DNA from: an uncultured Clostridium sp.
GTDB lineage: Bacteria > Bacillota > Clostridia > Lachnospirales > Lachnospiraceae
Assembly: GCA_905192625.1 (NCBI GenBank)
Contig: CAJJLI010000082.1
Location: forward strand, 1 to 7,682
Direction: 5' to 3'
Length of the DNA: 7,682 nt
This document shows, one piece after another, positions 1 through 6,259 of the stretch. The notes beneath the pieces are model-generated. The model had not been told where the DNA came from and did no database searches. It worked only from the letters and a program-made list of their open reading frames with translations. A program made the translations under genes and the position numbers. Each line of letters starts with the position of its first letter. The stretch's first letter is position 1.

Positions 1-55
1 CCATCGCGCTGGCGATAATCGATGTTGCGTTCCTAGGGCTGATTGTCGGCTCTTT
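1..55. other. G+C-rich segment of foreign appearance at the left edge
   Basis: Of the first 50 bases, 29 are G or C, against about a third in the rest of the window. The shift coincides with the place where the TIGR02530 protein loses resemblance to its family. On the plus strand, the frame starting at position 3 reads a strongly hydrophobic stretch, IALAIIDVAFLGLIVGSL, which would suit a membrane segment. With only about 55 bases visible I cannot identify it. It may be the end of an inserted element, a rearrangement junction, or an assembly/library chimera near a contig end. Confidence 0.45.
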
Positions 56-424
56 AAAAACTTTGTCTTCCAAGGCATTTACTGCTGTAACAACAGTATT
101 ATTATTAACATTAACAATGAATGCGAACTCATCTACCATAACCAAAGACTCCCTCATGCCTTTTTCGCTTGCTTTTTTTGCACCTGACTCCAATCGCTTA
201 TATTGTGCTTCGGATAAATCAATATTTCTGCTAGCTAACCTCTCATTCGCATGTTTTGAAAATTTTAGTTCTGTTGATTCTTGAAGAGACTGGGTCATCT
301 GTAGAACTTCTTCAAATGATTTTGTATTCTCTCCAATCTTCCCTGTTACTTTATTCTTATTAGCAAGAAACTTACTTGACACTTGCTCTATGGACGTATA
401 TTGATTATTTATAAATTGCGCCAT
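1..424 (-). CDS. TIGR02530-family flagellar operon protein, 3' end missing or disrupted
   Basis: This is a small cytoplasmic protein of the TIGR02530 ('flagellar operon protein') family, usually encoded between flgD and flgE in Firmicutes. Its exact role is unknown, though it is tied to hook/rod assembly by context. The ATG at 424 follows an AAGGA ribosome binding site at 435-431, 25 nt after the flgD stop. The reading frame stays open to the window edge (141 codons). The family core is plain: LKFSKHANERLASRNIDLS at roughly residues 51-69, then a KKASEKGMRESLVMVDEFAF stretch and an IVNVNNNTVVTAVNAL strand. Relatives I recall continue after this point with an ENVFTNIDGAV-type ending. Here the reading reaches ALEDKVF (codon ending at 56) and then becomes KEPTISPRNATS, which does not look like the family. 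The DNA also turns G+C-rich exactly there. The family call is confident. Whether the C-terminus is native, disrupted or artefactual is open. Confidence 0.85.
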   Translation of the reverse strand, partial: MAQFINNQYTSIEQVSSKFLANKNKVTGKIGENTKSFEEVLQMTQSLQESTELKFSKHANERLASRNIDLSEAQYKRLESGAKKASEKGMRESLVMVDEFAFIVNVNNNTVVTAVNALEDKVFKEPTISPRNATSIIASAM

Positions 425-449
425 ATAACATCCTTCCCTTCATTACGTA

Positions 450-1271
450 TTACGCAATTGCATCAATTGTTTCATTCGAAGTTCCATCGGAACCCTCTGT
501 ATCATTTGAGTCTTCTGTTTTATCTGAATCATCTGTTGCTTTTGAATTCTTCACTGTAACAGAAACTTTATCAGAAACAGTTGTGAAGTTTGGATCGTTA
601 AATACAACAGTTACACCATATGTACCATTCTCTAATTTCTTTAAAGCATCCTTAGAAACTGTAACTTTCGTACCATCCAACGTAATATAGGACGAATCTA
701 ATATGTTTCCATTAATAACCACTGCTATTTCTGAAGCAACATAATCTCCACTACCTAAATTCACCTCAAAGTTCATATCACTTGGTTCATCTGCATCAAA
801 TTCAAATTTTTGTTCTGTAGTAATTGCTGGCGAACCTTTTTGTACTAAATATGTCGTGTCAATAACACTTACTAAATCCTCTAAATTATATAGATTATTA
901 TCAATTGATAAATATATCTTAGAACCTGACATGGATATAAAATCGACGGTTCCAGATACTTCTTTTTTATTTCCACTGGAATCTGTACTCTGTACGATAA
1001 CGTCTTTTCCTACTAACGAGAAGGCTTGTGATTTTTCGGATGCAGAAGATAAATTCTGCAACTGCTCTAACTGTGAAAATGTAGCTAACTGAGAAACAAA
1101 TTCTGTATCTGAACTTGGATTTAATGGATCTTGATTTTTCATCTGACAAACCAATAACTGCAAAAATGCATCCTTGCCTAATTCAGAGGTACCTGTTTTT
1201 CTCACATTGGTGGACGTTATCGCTTCTGTTTGTTCTAATATACCGCCTGCCACTGATGCTGTCGTTGACAT
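450..1271 (-). CDS. flgD: FlgD, hook-assembly scaffolding (hook cap) protein with an unusual C-terminal Ig-like module
   Basis: FlgD caps the growing hook outside the cell, guides FlgE polymerisation, and is exported by the flagellar type III system. The 273-residue product has the diagnostic N-terminal FlgD domain: KDAFLQLL at 33-40, QMKNQDPLNP at 43-52, and TEFVSQLATFSQLEQLQNL at about 56-74. A small beta-rich stretch (GTVDFISMSGSKIYLSIDN, about 107-125) follows. Residues about 146-241 look like a separate immunoglobulin-like module with INGNILDSSYITLDG, KVTVSKDALKKL and ENGTYGVTVVF strings. These resemble the X2 (CBM_X2) type rather than the usual FlgD Ig domain. The tail, 242-269, is an acidic Ser/Thr/Asp/Glu-rich linker. 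The ATG is supported by AAAGGAG (1282-1276), 4 nt upstream. The gene lies 20 nt after the fliK stop. A Cys occupies position 42, where many homologues have Thr or Ala. Identity is very secure; the module assignment is from memory of the motif. Confidence 0.95.
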   Translation of the reverse strand: MSTTASVAGGILEQTEAITSTNVRKTGTSELGKDAFLQLLVCQMKNQDPLNPSSDTEFVSQLATFSQLEQLQNLSSASEKSQAFSLVGKDVIVQSTDSSGNKKEVSGTVDFISMSGSKIYLSIDNNLYNLEDLVSVIDTTYLVQKGSPAITTEQKFEFDADEPSDMNFEVNLGSGDYVASEIAVVINGNILDSSYITLDGTKVTVSKDALKKLENGTYGVTVVFNDPNFTTVSDKVSVTVKNSKATDDSDKTEDSNDTEGSDGTSNETIDAIA

Positions 1272-1291
1272 AATGCTCCTTTCTTCCGCCC

Positions 1292-2644
1292 TTACGCAGA
1301 ATAATCAATATTTGGAACAGTTTCACCTAATAAAACTGTTTGTGTTGGTAAAACCTCTTCCGTACCTTCTAGATCATTTCCGACTTCCATACGAAATGCT
1401 TTTTTACCCTTGTTTGAGTTAGATTCTTGCTTATTGCCCGCTTCATTGCTTCCAGAAAATGAAAAGTTCGATACATTTACTTCGATTGCTTCCACTCGCA
1501 CTCCTTGGTTTTCAAGGTTTTGTTTTAACACCTGCATCTGGCTTTCAATGGCTTCTTTCGCCATCTGTGTTTGTGTTGTAAACTGAGCGGTCATCAAGCC
1601 TTCTTTTGAAGTTAACGTTAACTGTACCTTTCCTAAATGCTCTGGATTTAATTGCAGTTCCATCGAAGTTTGTGAAGGTTTTATAACTACTTTAATTTCT
1701 TCTATGATTTGATTTGCAATATCTCTAACCGTCGTAACCGTCGATAATTGACCATCAAAATCCGTTTCTGTTTGCGTAACGTTCGAAACATGATTCAGAA
1801 AATTCTCAACCTGCGATGAATCACTTTTCTTTAAGGAATCTTTTGCGCTTTGGTCCGTGGAATCACTTACTTCATCGGAATCAGAACTTCTTTCTACTGA
1901 GAATGCAATTTCTGAGTTAGCTTCTGAATCTTTGACTCCCTCAGTTTCTTCTGTAACATCATAATCTGTATTACTTTGTGTCGTATGATTTTCGTTTGCT
2001 TTTGCAAGCTCTTCTTTATTAACGGCTTGTTCTAATACTCCCAAAAAATCTTCTGACTTTGTAACTTGCGCGGTTGCATCAAGAGGTATGTTAGATTCAC
2101 TAACAATGCCTTGAATCGTTTCAAGTAAATTCGAGTATGTATTCGATAATTCTTCATTTGTCACAAAGGACAATATATCATCATTCCCTGAAGTAGCTAA
2201 AACTAATTGTTGTAATGACGCTGGATTTAGTAAGTCAATCATACTAAGTCCTAGCACTTCCATCGTACGTACTAGTTCTTCTTCTGATATATCTAAACTA
2301 TCTTGAATTGCTTCCTTAACATCATTCATTACCTTTGCTACATCGTCTTCCAGGTTTGATACCGATTGATCTACAGAGTTCGTATTAGAACTTTTATCGA
2401 TTTGTGAAACTTCTGTTTTCGATGTCATGCTTTTTGCTATATCATCTTGCTTTGAATGTTGATTATCCGTTTTGTTGGCAGTGGTAGTATTTTTAGTTAC
2501 TGTACCAACTTTGTTCGTCGTGGAATCACTTAACATATCCGAAAATGATTTTCCATCTTTTGATTTTACCGTAGTATTGCTTGTACCACTGGATGCAATA
2601 GGTAAATCTAACATTGATGTAAGCTTTGCTCCCTGTGTAATCAT
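1292..2644 (-). CDS. fliK: FliK, flagellar hook-length control protein
   Basis: FliK is the secreted molecular ruler that measures hook length and switches the export gate (FlhB) from hook to filament substrates. The 450-residue product shows the usual layout. A polar, Ser/Thr/Asn-rich N-terminus (1-95) is followed by a helical island (about 100-185, including EEELVRTMEVLGLSMIDLLN). Then comes a very acidic low-complexity stretch (about 220-280), and then the conserved C-terminal Flg_hook domain (about 305-395) with MELQLNPEHLGKVQLTL at 328-344 and the ENQGVRVEAIEVNVSN strand-helix end. The last residues, ETVPNIDYSA, resemble the short conserved end seen in clostridial FliK proteins. The ATG at 2644 is preferred because AAAGGAG lies 6 nt before it. 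An in-frame GTG at 2665 would add seven residues encoded by the ribosome binding site itself. It follows the only sizeable intergenic gap in the window, so it may be partly independently expressed. Confidence 0.93.
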   Translation of the reverse strand: MITQGAKLTSMLDLPIASSGTSNTTVKSKDGKSFSDMLSDSTTNKVGTVTKNTTTANKTDNQHSKQDDIAKSMTSKTEVSQIDKSSNTNSVDQSVSNLEDDVAKVMNDVKEAIQDSLDISEEELVRTMEVLGLSMIDLLNPASLQQLVLATSGNDDILSFVTNEELSNTYSNLLETIQGIVSESNIPLDATAQVTKSEDFLGVLEQAVNKEELAKANENHTTQSNTDYDVTEETEGVKDSEANSEIAFSVERSSDSDEVSDSTDQSAKDSLKKSDSSQVENFLNHVSNVTQTETDFDGQLSTVTTVRDIANQIIEEIKVVIKPSQTSMELQLNPEHLGKVQLTLTSKEGLMTAQFTTQTQMAKEAIESQMQVLKQNLENQGVRVEAIEVNVSNFSFSGSNEAGNKQESNSNKGKKAFRMEVGNDLEGTEEVLPTQTVLLGETVPNIDYSA

Positions 2645-2657
2645 CCCCTTCTCCTTT
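2645..2657 (-). promoter_or_regulatory. Ribosome binding site fixing the fliK start
   Basis: AAAGGAG at 2657-2651, 6 nt before the ATG at 2644, is a near-consensus Firmicutes site. The upstream in-frame GTG at 2665 has no comparable site, so the ATG is chosen. Confidence 0.8.
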
Positions 2658-2678
2658 CTCACCACTCATAAGCTTGGT

Positions 2679-2708
2679 GTAATAATTTATGTAAAAGAAC
2701 GCTTTCAA
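2679..2708 (-). promoter_or_regulatory. Weak sigma-A-like promoter candidate upstream of fliK
   Basis: On the minus strand, TTGAAA (2708-2703, five of six consensus bases) is followed after 18 nt by TATTAC (2684-2679, four of six). That would place a start site a few bases downstream, about 30 nt before fliK. Such strings are frequent by chance in AT-rich DNA. The only support is the position in the single long spacer of the operon. Confidence 0.18.
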
Positions 2709-2764
2709 AGCACCGATATTTAAAGTAATAACCTTAATACCATTGCCTCTTAAGCATTCCGATA
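2708..2764 (+). repeat. Imperfect direct repeat AAGCA-(TT)-CCGATA in the ylxF-fliK spacer
   Basis: AAGCACCGATA at 2708-2718 and AAGCATTCCGATA at 2752-2764 (plus-strand reading) differ by the insertion of two T residues and are 33 nt apart. The spacing and location in a non-coding gap would fit a protein-binding site. A chance repeat is also possible at this length. Confidence 0.3.
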
Positions 2765-2775
2765 CATCAAAGTGC

Positions 2776-3570
2776 TTATTGCATACTACTCATAATGCTA
2801 TTGTATCTTTCTTCATCCATATCCGACATCTTCTTAAATAATTTTGCAGCGTAAAGTTGATCCATCTTATTTAATATTGCTGCACTTTCGTCTGGTTTCA
2901 TGGATAGTAGTACTTTGGCTGCCCAAGCCACATCCGCTGTCATTTCTTCTAATACAGCCGCTGCCTGTGATGGTTTCATGGTCTTTAGTATCTTTGCCTT
3001 TTCTTCAATTGCTTCATCAAACTGAAGGCTTTCAAGTACCAAACGATATATTTCTTCCGCTGTTGTTGGATTTATTTCATCATAATAAGCTTTGTATTCT
3101 TCTATGTCAGGTGCATTTGAATTAAAAACAACGTTTTTATCAAATTCTTTCACACGTTCTTCAAAAGCGAGTTGATTATCTTCAAATACTTTTAATCGTT
3201 CTACTTCTGCTCTAAGTTCTGCGATTAGACTTTCGTATTCATTATTCTCTGATGTTAATGAATCAATTTGTAGCTCCAATGCTTTAATTTGCGCAATCGC
3301 TTCTGTCATATTTGCATACGGATAATTTTCTTCATACGCGAGTTGTTCATCTGTAACCGATGGTAAAATCCAGTTAAGGACTGGTACTTCTTTTAATGCC
3401 GGCCTAAGTGAAGATCCTAAACCACCAATATCAAGTTTGATGATAAAACCAAAGATTGCAAGCCACACCAATATAATTAATAGTATGACAATTGCAGTAA
3501 ATAGCTTTCCACCCAACTTACCTTTTTCATTTTCTGTTTCAAAATCTGCAGTTTTTTTTCTTTTCGCCAT
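2776..3570 (-). CDS. Membrane-anchored coiled-coil protein with MotE/MgtE_N-type repeats (YlxF position)
   Basis: This 264-residue protein sits between fliJ and fliK, the place of ylxF in Bacillus, and belongs to the MotE-like group. A basic N-terminus (MAKRKKTADF) is followed by one membrane segment at about 23-45. Next comes a short linker with Pro and Trp (EVPVLNWILPSV), then a long heptad-rich coiled coil (about 88-145), and a helical C-terminal domain. That last part holds three related motifs: ILKTMKPSQAAAVLEEM (194-210), VLLSMKPDESAAILNKM (220-236) and LFKKMSDMDEERYNSIM (244-260). These match the helical repeat of the MgtE N-terminal domain that also occurs in FliG-type superhelices. 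In alphaproteobacteria MotE acts as a periplasmic chaperone for MotC. Here the role is unproven; an extracytoplasmic stator- or basal-body-associated function is an inference. The start is supported by AAGGAG (3585-3580), 9 nt upstream. The 30 nt gap from fliJ is part of the operon. Confidence 0.88.
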   Translation of the reverse strand: MAKRKKTADFETENEKGKLGGKLFTAIVILLIILVWLAIFGFIIKLDIGGLGSSLRPALKEVPVLNWILPSVTDEQLAYEENYPYANMTEAIAQIKALELQIDSLTSENNEYESLIAELRAEVERLKVFEDNQLAFEERVKEFDKNVVFNSNAPDIEEYKAYYDEINPTTAEEIYRLVLESLQFDEAIEEKAKILKTMKPSQAAAVLEEMTADVAWAAKVLLSMKPDESAAILNKMDQLYAAKLFKKMSDMDEERYNSIMSSMQ

Positions 3571-3600
3571 GCGTATGTACTCCTTTTTACGCCTTCTAAT

Positions 3601-4053
3601 TTAATTAGCTGGCTTTAATTTGCCATAGGAAAAGCTCACTAATTCATCCACTTCTTTTCGCTCTTCTTCCTCACATTCCTTAAGGTAATTCTCAAATGCT
3701 TGCTCCCGTAGTTTTTCTTGAATCTTTCTTTCCTTCATCGCCTGATTTAATTTCATCTGAGCAAGCTCTACGGCTTGCTCCGCTTTTTTTACTTGAATCG
3801 CTTGTATTTTAATAAACACTTTTAGTGATTCAATTCCGTCTTGTAAGCGTTTAATTTCAAGGATATTTATTTTATTATTCACGCTAAGACACAAGGAGTT
3901 CTCATATTTATCTCTACGGGAAATTAAAGCATTTAATTTATTTTCTTCTTCTGTCAATTTCATTTTAGCAATGCTGTAATTTGTTTTTTCCTGATCTTCT
4001 AATTTAAATTTGATATCAAGAATGCTTTGCATACGATAATTAAATTTTTTCAT
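3601..4053 (-). CDS. fliJ: FliJ, flagellar export chaperone / ATPase stalk protein
   Basis: FliJ is the small coiled-coil protein that inserts into the FliI hexamer like the gamma stalk of F1-ATPase and links it to FlhA while cycling export chaperones. The 150-residue product begins MKKFNYRMQSILDIKFKLED, the typical FliJ opening, and is almost entirely charged antiparallel helix (Lys/Glu-rich; AEQAVELAQMKLNQAMKERK around 93-112). No signal peptide or membrane segment is visible. Length matches the family (about 145-150). It starts 15 nt after the fliI stop. Its AGAGG ribosome binding site (4070-4066) overlaps that stop codon and lies 12 nt from the ATG, which is long; a small stem-loop lies between them. 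Sequence conservation in FliJ is low, so the call rests on the opening motif, coiled-coil character, length and position after fliI. Confidence 0.92.
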   Translation of the reverse strand: MKKFNYRMQSILDIKFKLEDQEKTNYSIAKMKLTEEENKLNALISRRDKYENSLCLSVNNKINILEIKRLQDGIESLKVFIKIQAIQVKKAEQAVELAQMKLNQAMKERKIQEKLREQAFENYLKECEEEERKEVDELVSFSYGKLKPAN

Positions 4054-4055
4054 AT

Positions 4056-4067
4056 GGTTTTACAACC
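4056..4067 (-). other. Small stem-loop in the fliI-fliJ gap
   Basis: The minus-strand sequence GGTTGTAAAACC forms a 4 bp stem closed by GTAA, a GNRA-type tetraloop. It lies between the AGAGG site overlapping the fliI stop and the fliJ ATG at 4053. The first GG of the stem is shared with the Shine-Dalgarno bases. It could shorten the effective spacing or dampen fliJ initiation. A four-base-pair helix is marginal, so this is tentative. Confidence 0.25.
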
Positions 4068-4068
4068 T

Positions 4069-5373
4069 CTATTCATTAAAAATAGCCTCTAATTTCGCAA
4101 TGGTATTCTGAAAATCGGCTTTCTCATCAACCTCTTGACATAAGAAGTCATTGACCTCATTTATTTTAGAAATCGCATAATCAATGTTTTTATTTGAACC
4201 AGCTTTATAGGCTCCAATATTAATTAAATCTTCCGCTTCATTGTATGTTGCAAGAACCATCTTGAATTTTCCTGCAAGTTTTTTATGCTCTTTGGATGCA
4301 ATCGAACTCATAACACGGGATATACTTGATAAAACATCAATCGCGGGATAATGATTTTTATGAGCTAACTTTCTTGAAAGCATAATATGCCCATCTAAAA
4401 TCCCTCTCGCTGTATCCGTAATTGGTTCGTTAAAATCATCACCATCAACTAATACGGTGTATAAACCTGTAATGGATCCGTCCCTCGTATTACCAGCTCG
4501 TTCAAGTAATTTAGGCATTTCTGAATAAACACTTGGCGGATAACCTCTAGATACCGGTGGTTCTCCACTTGCAAGTCCAATTTCTCGTTGAGCCATAGAA
4601 AAACGAGTCAATGAGTCCATCATCAATAATACATCTTTACCTTGATCTCTAAAATATTCTGCAATTGCGGTTGCAGTCATAGCAGCTTTCTTACGAATTA
4701 ATGCTGGCTTATCGGAAGTAGCAACTACTAAAACAGAACGCCTTAACCCTTCTTCTCCAAGGTCACGTTCAATGAACTCTTTTACTTCTCTTCCTCGTTC
4801 TCCAATTAAGGCAATTACATTAATGTCTGCTTTTGTATTTCTTGCAAACATACCAAGCAATGTACTTTTTCCAACACCACTACCTGCAAAAATACCAATA
4901 CGCTGTCCTTTGCCTATCGTTAAAAGCCCATCCACAGCCTTTACACCTAGTGGTAAAACTTCACTAATAAGTGCTCGTTCCATAGGATCTGGTGCTTTTT
5001 CATCCACTGCATAAAAATGCCCCAATTGCAATTGCTCGTTGTCCATAGGATTACCGAGTCCGTCAAGGACTTTCCCTAATAATTCATCACCAACACTTAC
5101 TACCAACGGTTTGTTTCTATTGATTACCATACTTCCTACACCAATTCCAGTAATATCTTCAAAAGGCATAAGCAGTAATCTATCATCACGAAATCCAATT
5201 ACCTCTGCATCAACAGACTTCTTTTTATCGCTAGATATAATACTACACAAATCATTTACACTTGCGTCTGGACCAATGGATTCAACGGTAAGCCCAACGA
5301 TCTTAGTTACCCTACCCATGTTATCGGTTAAGTTTTTCGTTAAAAGCTTTTGGTATTTTATAAAATCAATCAT
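4069..5373 (-). CDS. fliI: FliI, flagellum-specific export ATPase
   Basis: FliI hydrolyses ATP at the base of the type III export gate to release and load flagellar substrates. The 434-residue protein has every hallmark of the F1-beta-like export ATPases. The Walker A loop AGSGVGKS is at 163-170 and GERGREVKEF at 191-200 carries the catalytic Glu192. DVLLMMDSLTRF at 247-258 is the Walker B strand with Asp253, and SGEPPVSRGYPPSVYSEMP lies at 269-287. The ATP-synthase alpha/beta signature PAIDVLSSIS at 343-352 is followed by the arginine at 353. Residues 1-95 form the beta-barrel. Length equals the family norm. The ATG at 5373 is chosen because AGGTGA lies 5 nt upstream. An in-frame GTG at 5382 lies within that ribosome binding site and is unlikely to be used. 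The start overlaps the fliH stop by 8 nt, pointing to translational coupling. Confidence 0.98.
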   Translation of the reverse strand: MIDFIKYQKLLTKNLTDNMGRVTKIVGLTVESIGPDASVNDLCSIISSDKKKSVDAEVIGFRDDRLLLMPFEDITGIGVGSMVINRNKPLVVSVGDELLGKVLDGLGNPMDNEQLQLGHFYAVDEKAPDPMERALISEVLPLGVKAVDGLLTIGKGQRIGIFAGSGVGKSTLLGMFARNTKADINVIALIGERGREVKEFIERDLGEEGLRRSVLVVATSDKPALIRKKAAMTATAIAEYFRDQGKDVLLMMDSLTRFSMAQREIGLASGEPPVSRGYPPSVYSEMPKLLERAGNTRDGSITGLYTVLVDGDDFNEPITDTARGILDGHIMLSRKLAHKNHYPAIDVLSSISRVMSSIASKEHKKLAGKFKMVLATYNEAEDLINIGAYKAGSNKNIDYAISKINEVNDFLCQEVDEKADFQNTIAKLEAIFNE

Positions 5374-6259
5374 GTATATCACCTAGCAACTCTCTAGAAG
5401 AGGTACCTGCAAGAAGTCTTAAATCGCATATAAGATTTTTAAGTTGTACGTCCAAGCTACAATCAATGACTCTACTATCTGTCTCTATCAAGCACTGTGC
5501 TTTTGATAATAAAGGATCTTCTACGATTTCAAGCTCTACCCCTTCTTTTAACTGCCACAAAAGTTCAGGTTTCTTTAAACTTACCAATTCATAATCTTCA
5601 CTTGAAACTTTAACTATATATGAATTACTTGCATCTGAACCTTGAAATGCTTGTTCGATTAGATAAAGTATGATTTCTTCTTTTTCCTCCATCGCATAGT
5701 TTGTTAGTTTCTTAATAAAAGCAATTAACAATTCTACAAACTTAGGTTCTAACTCTCTTAATTTCTCATTATAGTCACTCTCAAGCTTCTTTTTTTCTTC
5801 TAGTAACTCTTGATTCTTTTGAAGAATTTCAGATTTAGCAAGCTCAGTACCCGCGTTATAGCCTTCTTCCCTTGCACTATTTCGGAGATTCTCTGCATCC
5901 TTTTTCGCCTGTTCAAGGATTTCATTCGCTCTTCGCCTAGCATCTTTAAGAATCTCACTTGCTTCATCTTCCATTTGTTGCTTTTTAATGGAATACTCTT
6001 CTTCTAATGCAGTGATATCATGATTCTCCTCATTAATTTCTTCCACAGAGGCAACCGGATGGAGTCCAGCTACAAAGCCGTCTCCCTCGATTGTTGCAGC
6101 GGTAAGGTTTTTCGCATCGAAACTCTCTGTATATAACGATGATAATCCAAGCTTATCAAGATACATTTTTTGAAATTCATTCGCCTTATCATTTAAATCA
6201 ATTGTTTTTTTATTATCTTCATTGTATTTAATCGAATAGGCCTTAATCAAATTAGACAA
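5366..6259 (-). CDS. fliH: FliH, flagellar assembly protein / FliI regulator
   Basis: FliH binds FliI, restrains its ATPase activity and docks it to the C-ring (FliN-type proteins). With the TTG start at 6259 the product is 297 residues. The N-terminal 80 residues are variable, followed by a long Lys/Glu/Ala-rich helix (about 80-175, with RREEGYNAG-like REEGYNAG near 130-137). The C-terminal FliH/HrpE/YscL domain (about 175-297) is marked by QCLIETDSRVIDCSLDVQLK at about 255-274. The TTG has a perfect GGAGGTGA site 8 nt upstream. The in-frame GTG codons at 6277 and 6271 lie in or before that site and would give up to 303 residues. The chosen start overlaps the fliG stop by 8 nt, exactly mirroring the fliH/fliI junction. 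Family identity is firm; start codon choice is likely but not certain. Confidence 0.95.
   Translation of the reverse strand: MSNLIKAYSIKYNEDNKKTIDLNDKANEFQKMYLDKLGLSSLYTESFDAKNLTAATIEGDGFVAGLHPVASVEEINEENHDITALEEEYSIKKQQMEDEASEILKDARRRANEILEQAKKDAENLRNSAREEGYNAGTELAKSEILQKNQELLEEKKKLESDYNEKLRELEPKFVELLIAFIKKLTNYAMEEKEEIILYLIEQAFQGSDASNSYIVKVSSEDYELVSLKKPELLWQLKEGVELEIVEDPLLSKAQCLIETDSRVIDCSLDVQLKNLICDLRLLAGTSSRELLGDIHD
5374..5384 (-). promoter_or_regulatory. Ribosome binding site fixing the fliI start inside fliH
   Basis: AGGTGA at 5384-5379, 5 nt before the ATG at 5373, lies within the last codons of fliH. The GTG of this motif (5382) is in frame with fliI, which makes a start finder extend the gene by three codons. 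Confidence 0.7.

Larger units (their letters stand above)
2645..2775 (-). other. 131 nt intergenic spacer between ylxF-position gene and fliK
   Basis: This is the only substantial non-coding gap in the window; other junctions are 30 nt or overlap. It contains the fliK ribosome binding site, the imperfect direct repeat and the weak promoter candidate described separately. I see no hairpin followed by a T-run, so no intrinsic terminator, and no riboswitch that I recognise. A TTG-initiated frame that begins at 2708 runs into fliK out of frame and has no family resemblance. Confidence 0.6.

Noticed and set aside
63..284. Plus-strand frame with a hydrophobic opening
   Set aside because: Past position 56 it is the exact antisense of the conserved TIGR02530 gene and has no ribosome binding site; only the part before 56 may be real coding sequence from elsewhere.
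2645..2665. GTG start at 2665 for fliK
   Set aside because: The extra seven codons consist of the fliK ribosome binding site itself; ATG 2644 has ideal spacing.
2526..2708. Minus-strand 60-codon frame beginning in the spacer upstream of fliK
   Set aside because: It starts with TTG without a ribosome binding site and runs out of frame through the fliK start; no recognisable protein features.
2708..2775. Possible terminator after the ylxF-position gene (AAGCAC pairing with GTGCTT)
   Set aside because: The pairing leaves a loop of about 50 nt or more and no T-run follows; the operon most likely reads through.
5374..5382. GTG start at 5382 for fliI
   Set aside because: The codon is part of the AGGTGA ribosome binding site of the ATG at 5373.
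5039..5386. Plus-strand frame of 115 codons opposite the fliI N-terminus
   Set aside because: It is a Ser/Pro/Thr-rich antisense shadow of the strongly conserved FliI sequence, without a ribosome binding site or family resemblance.
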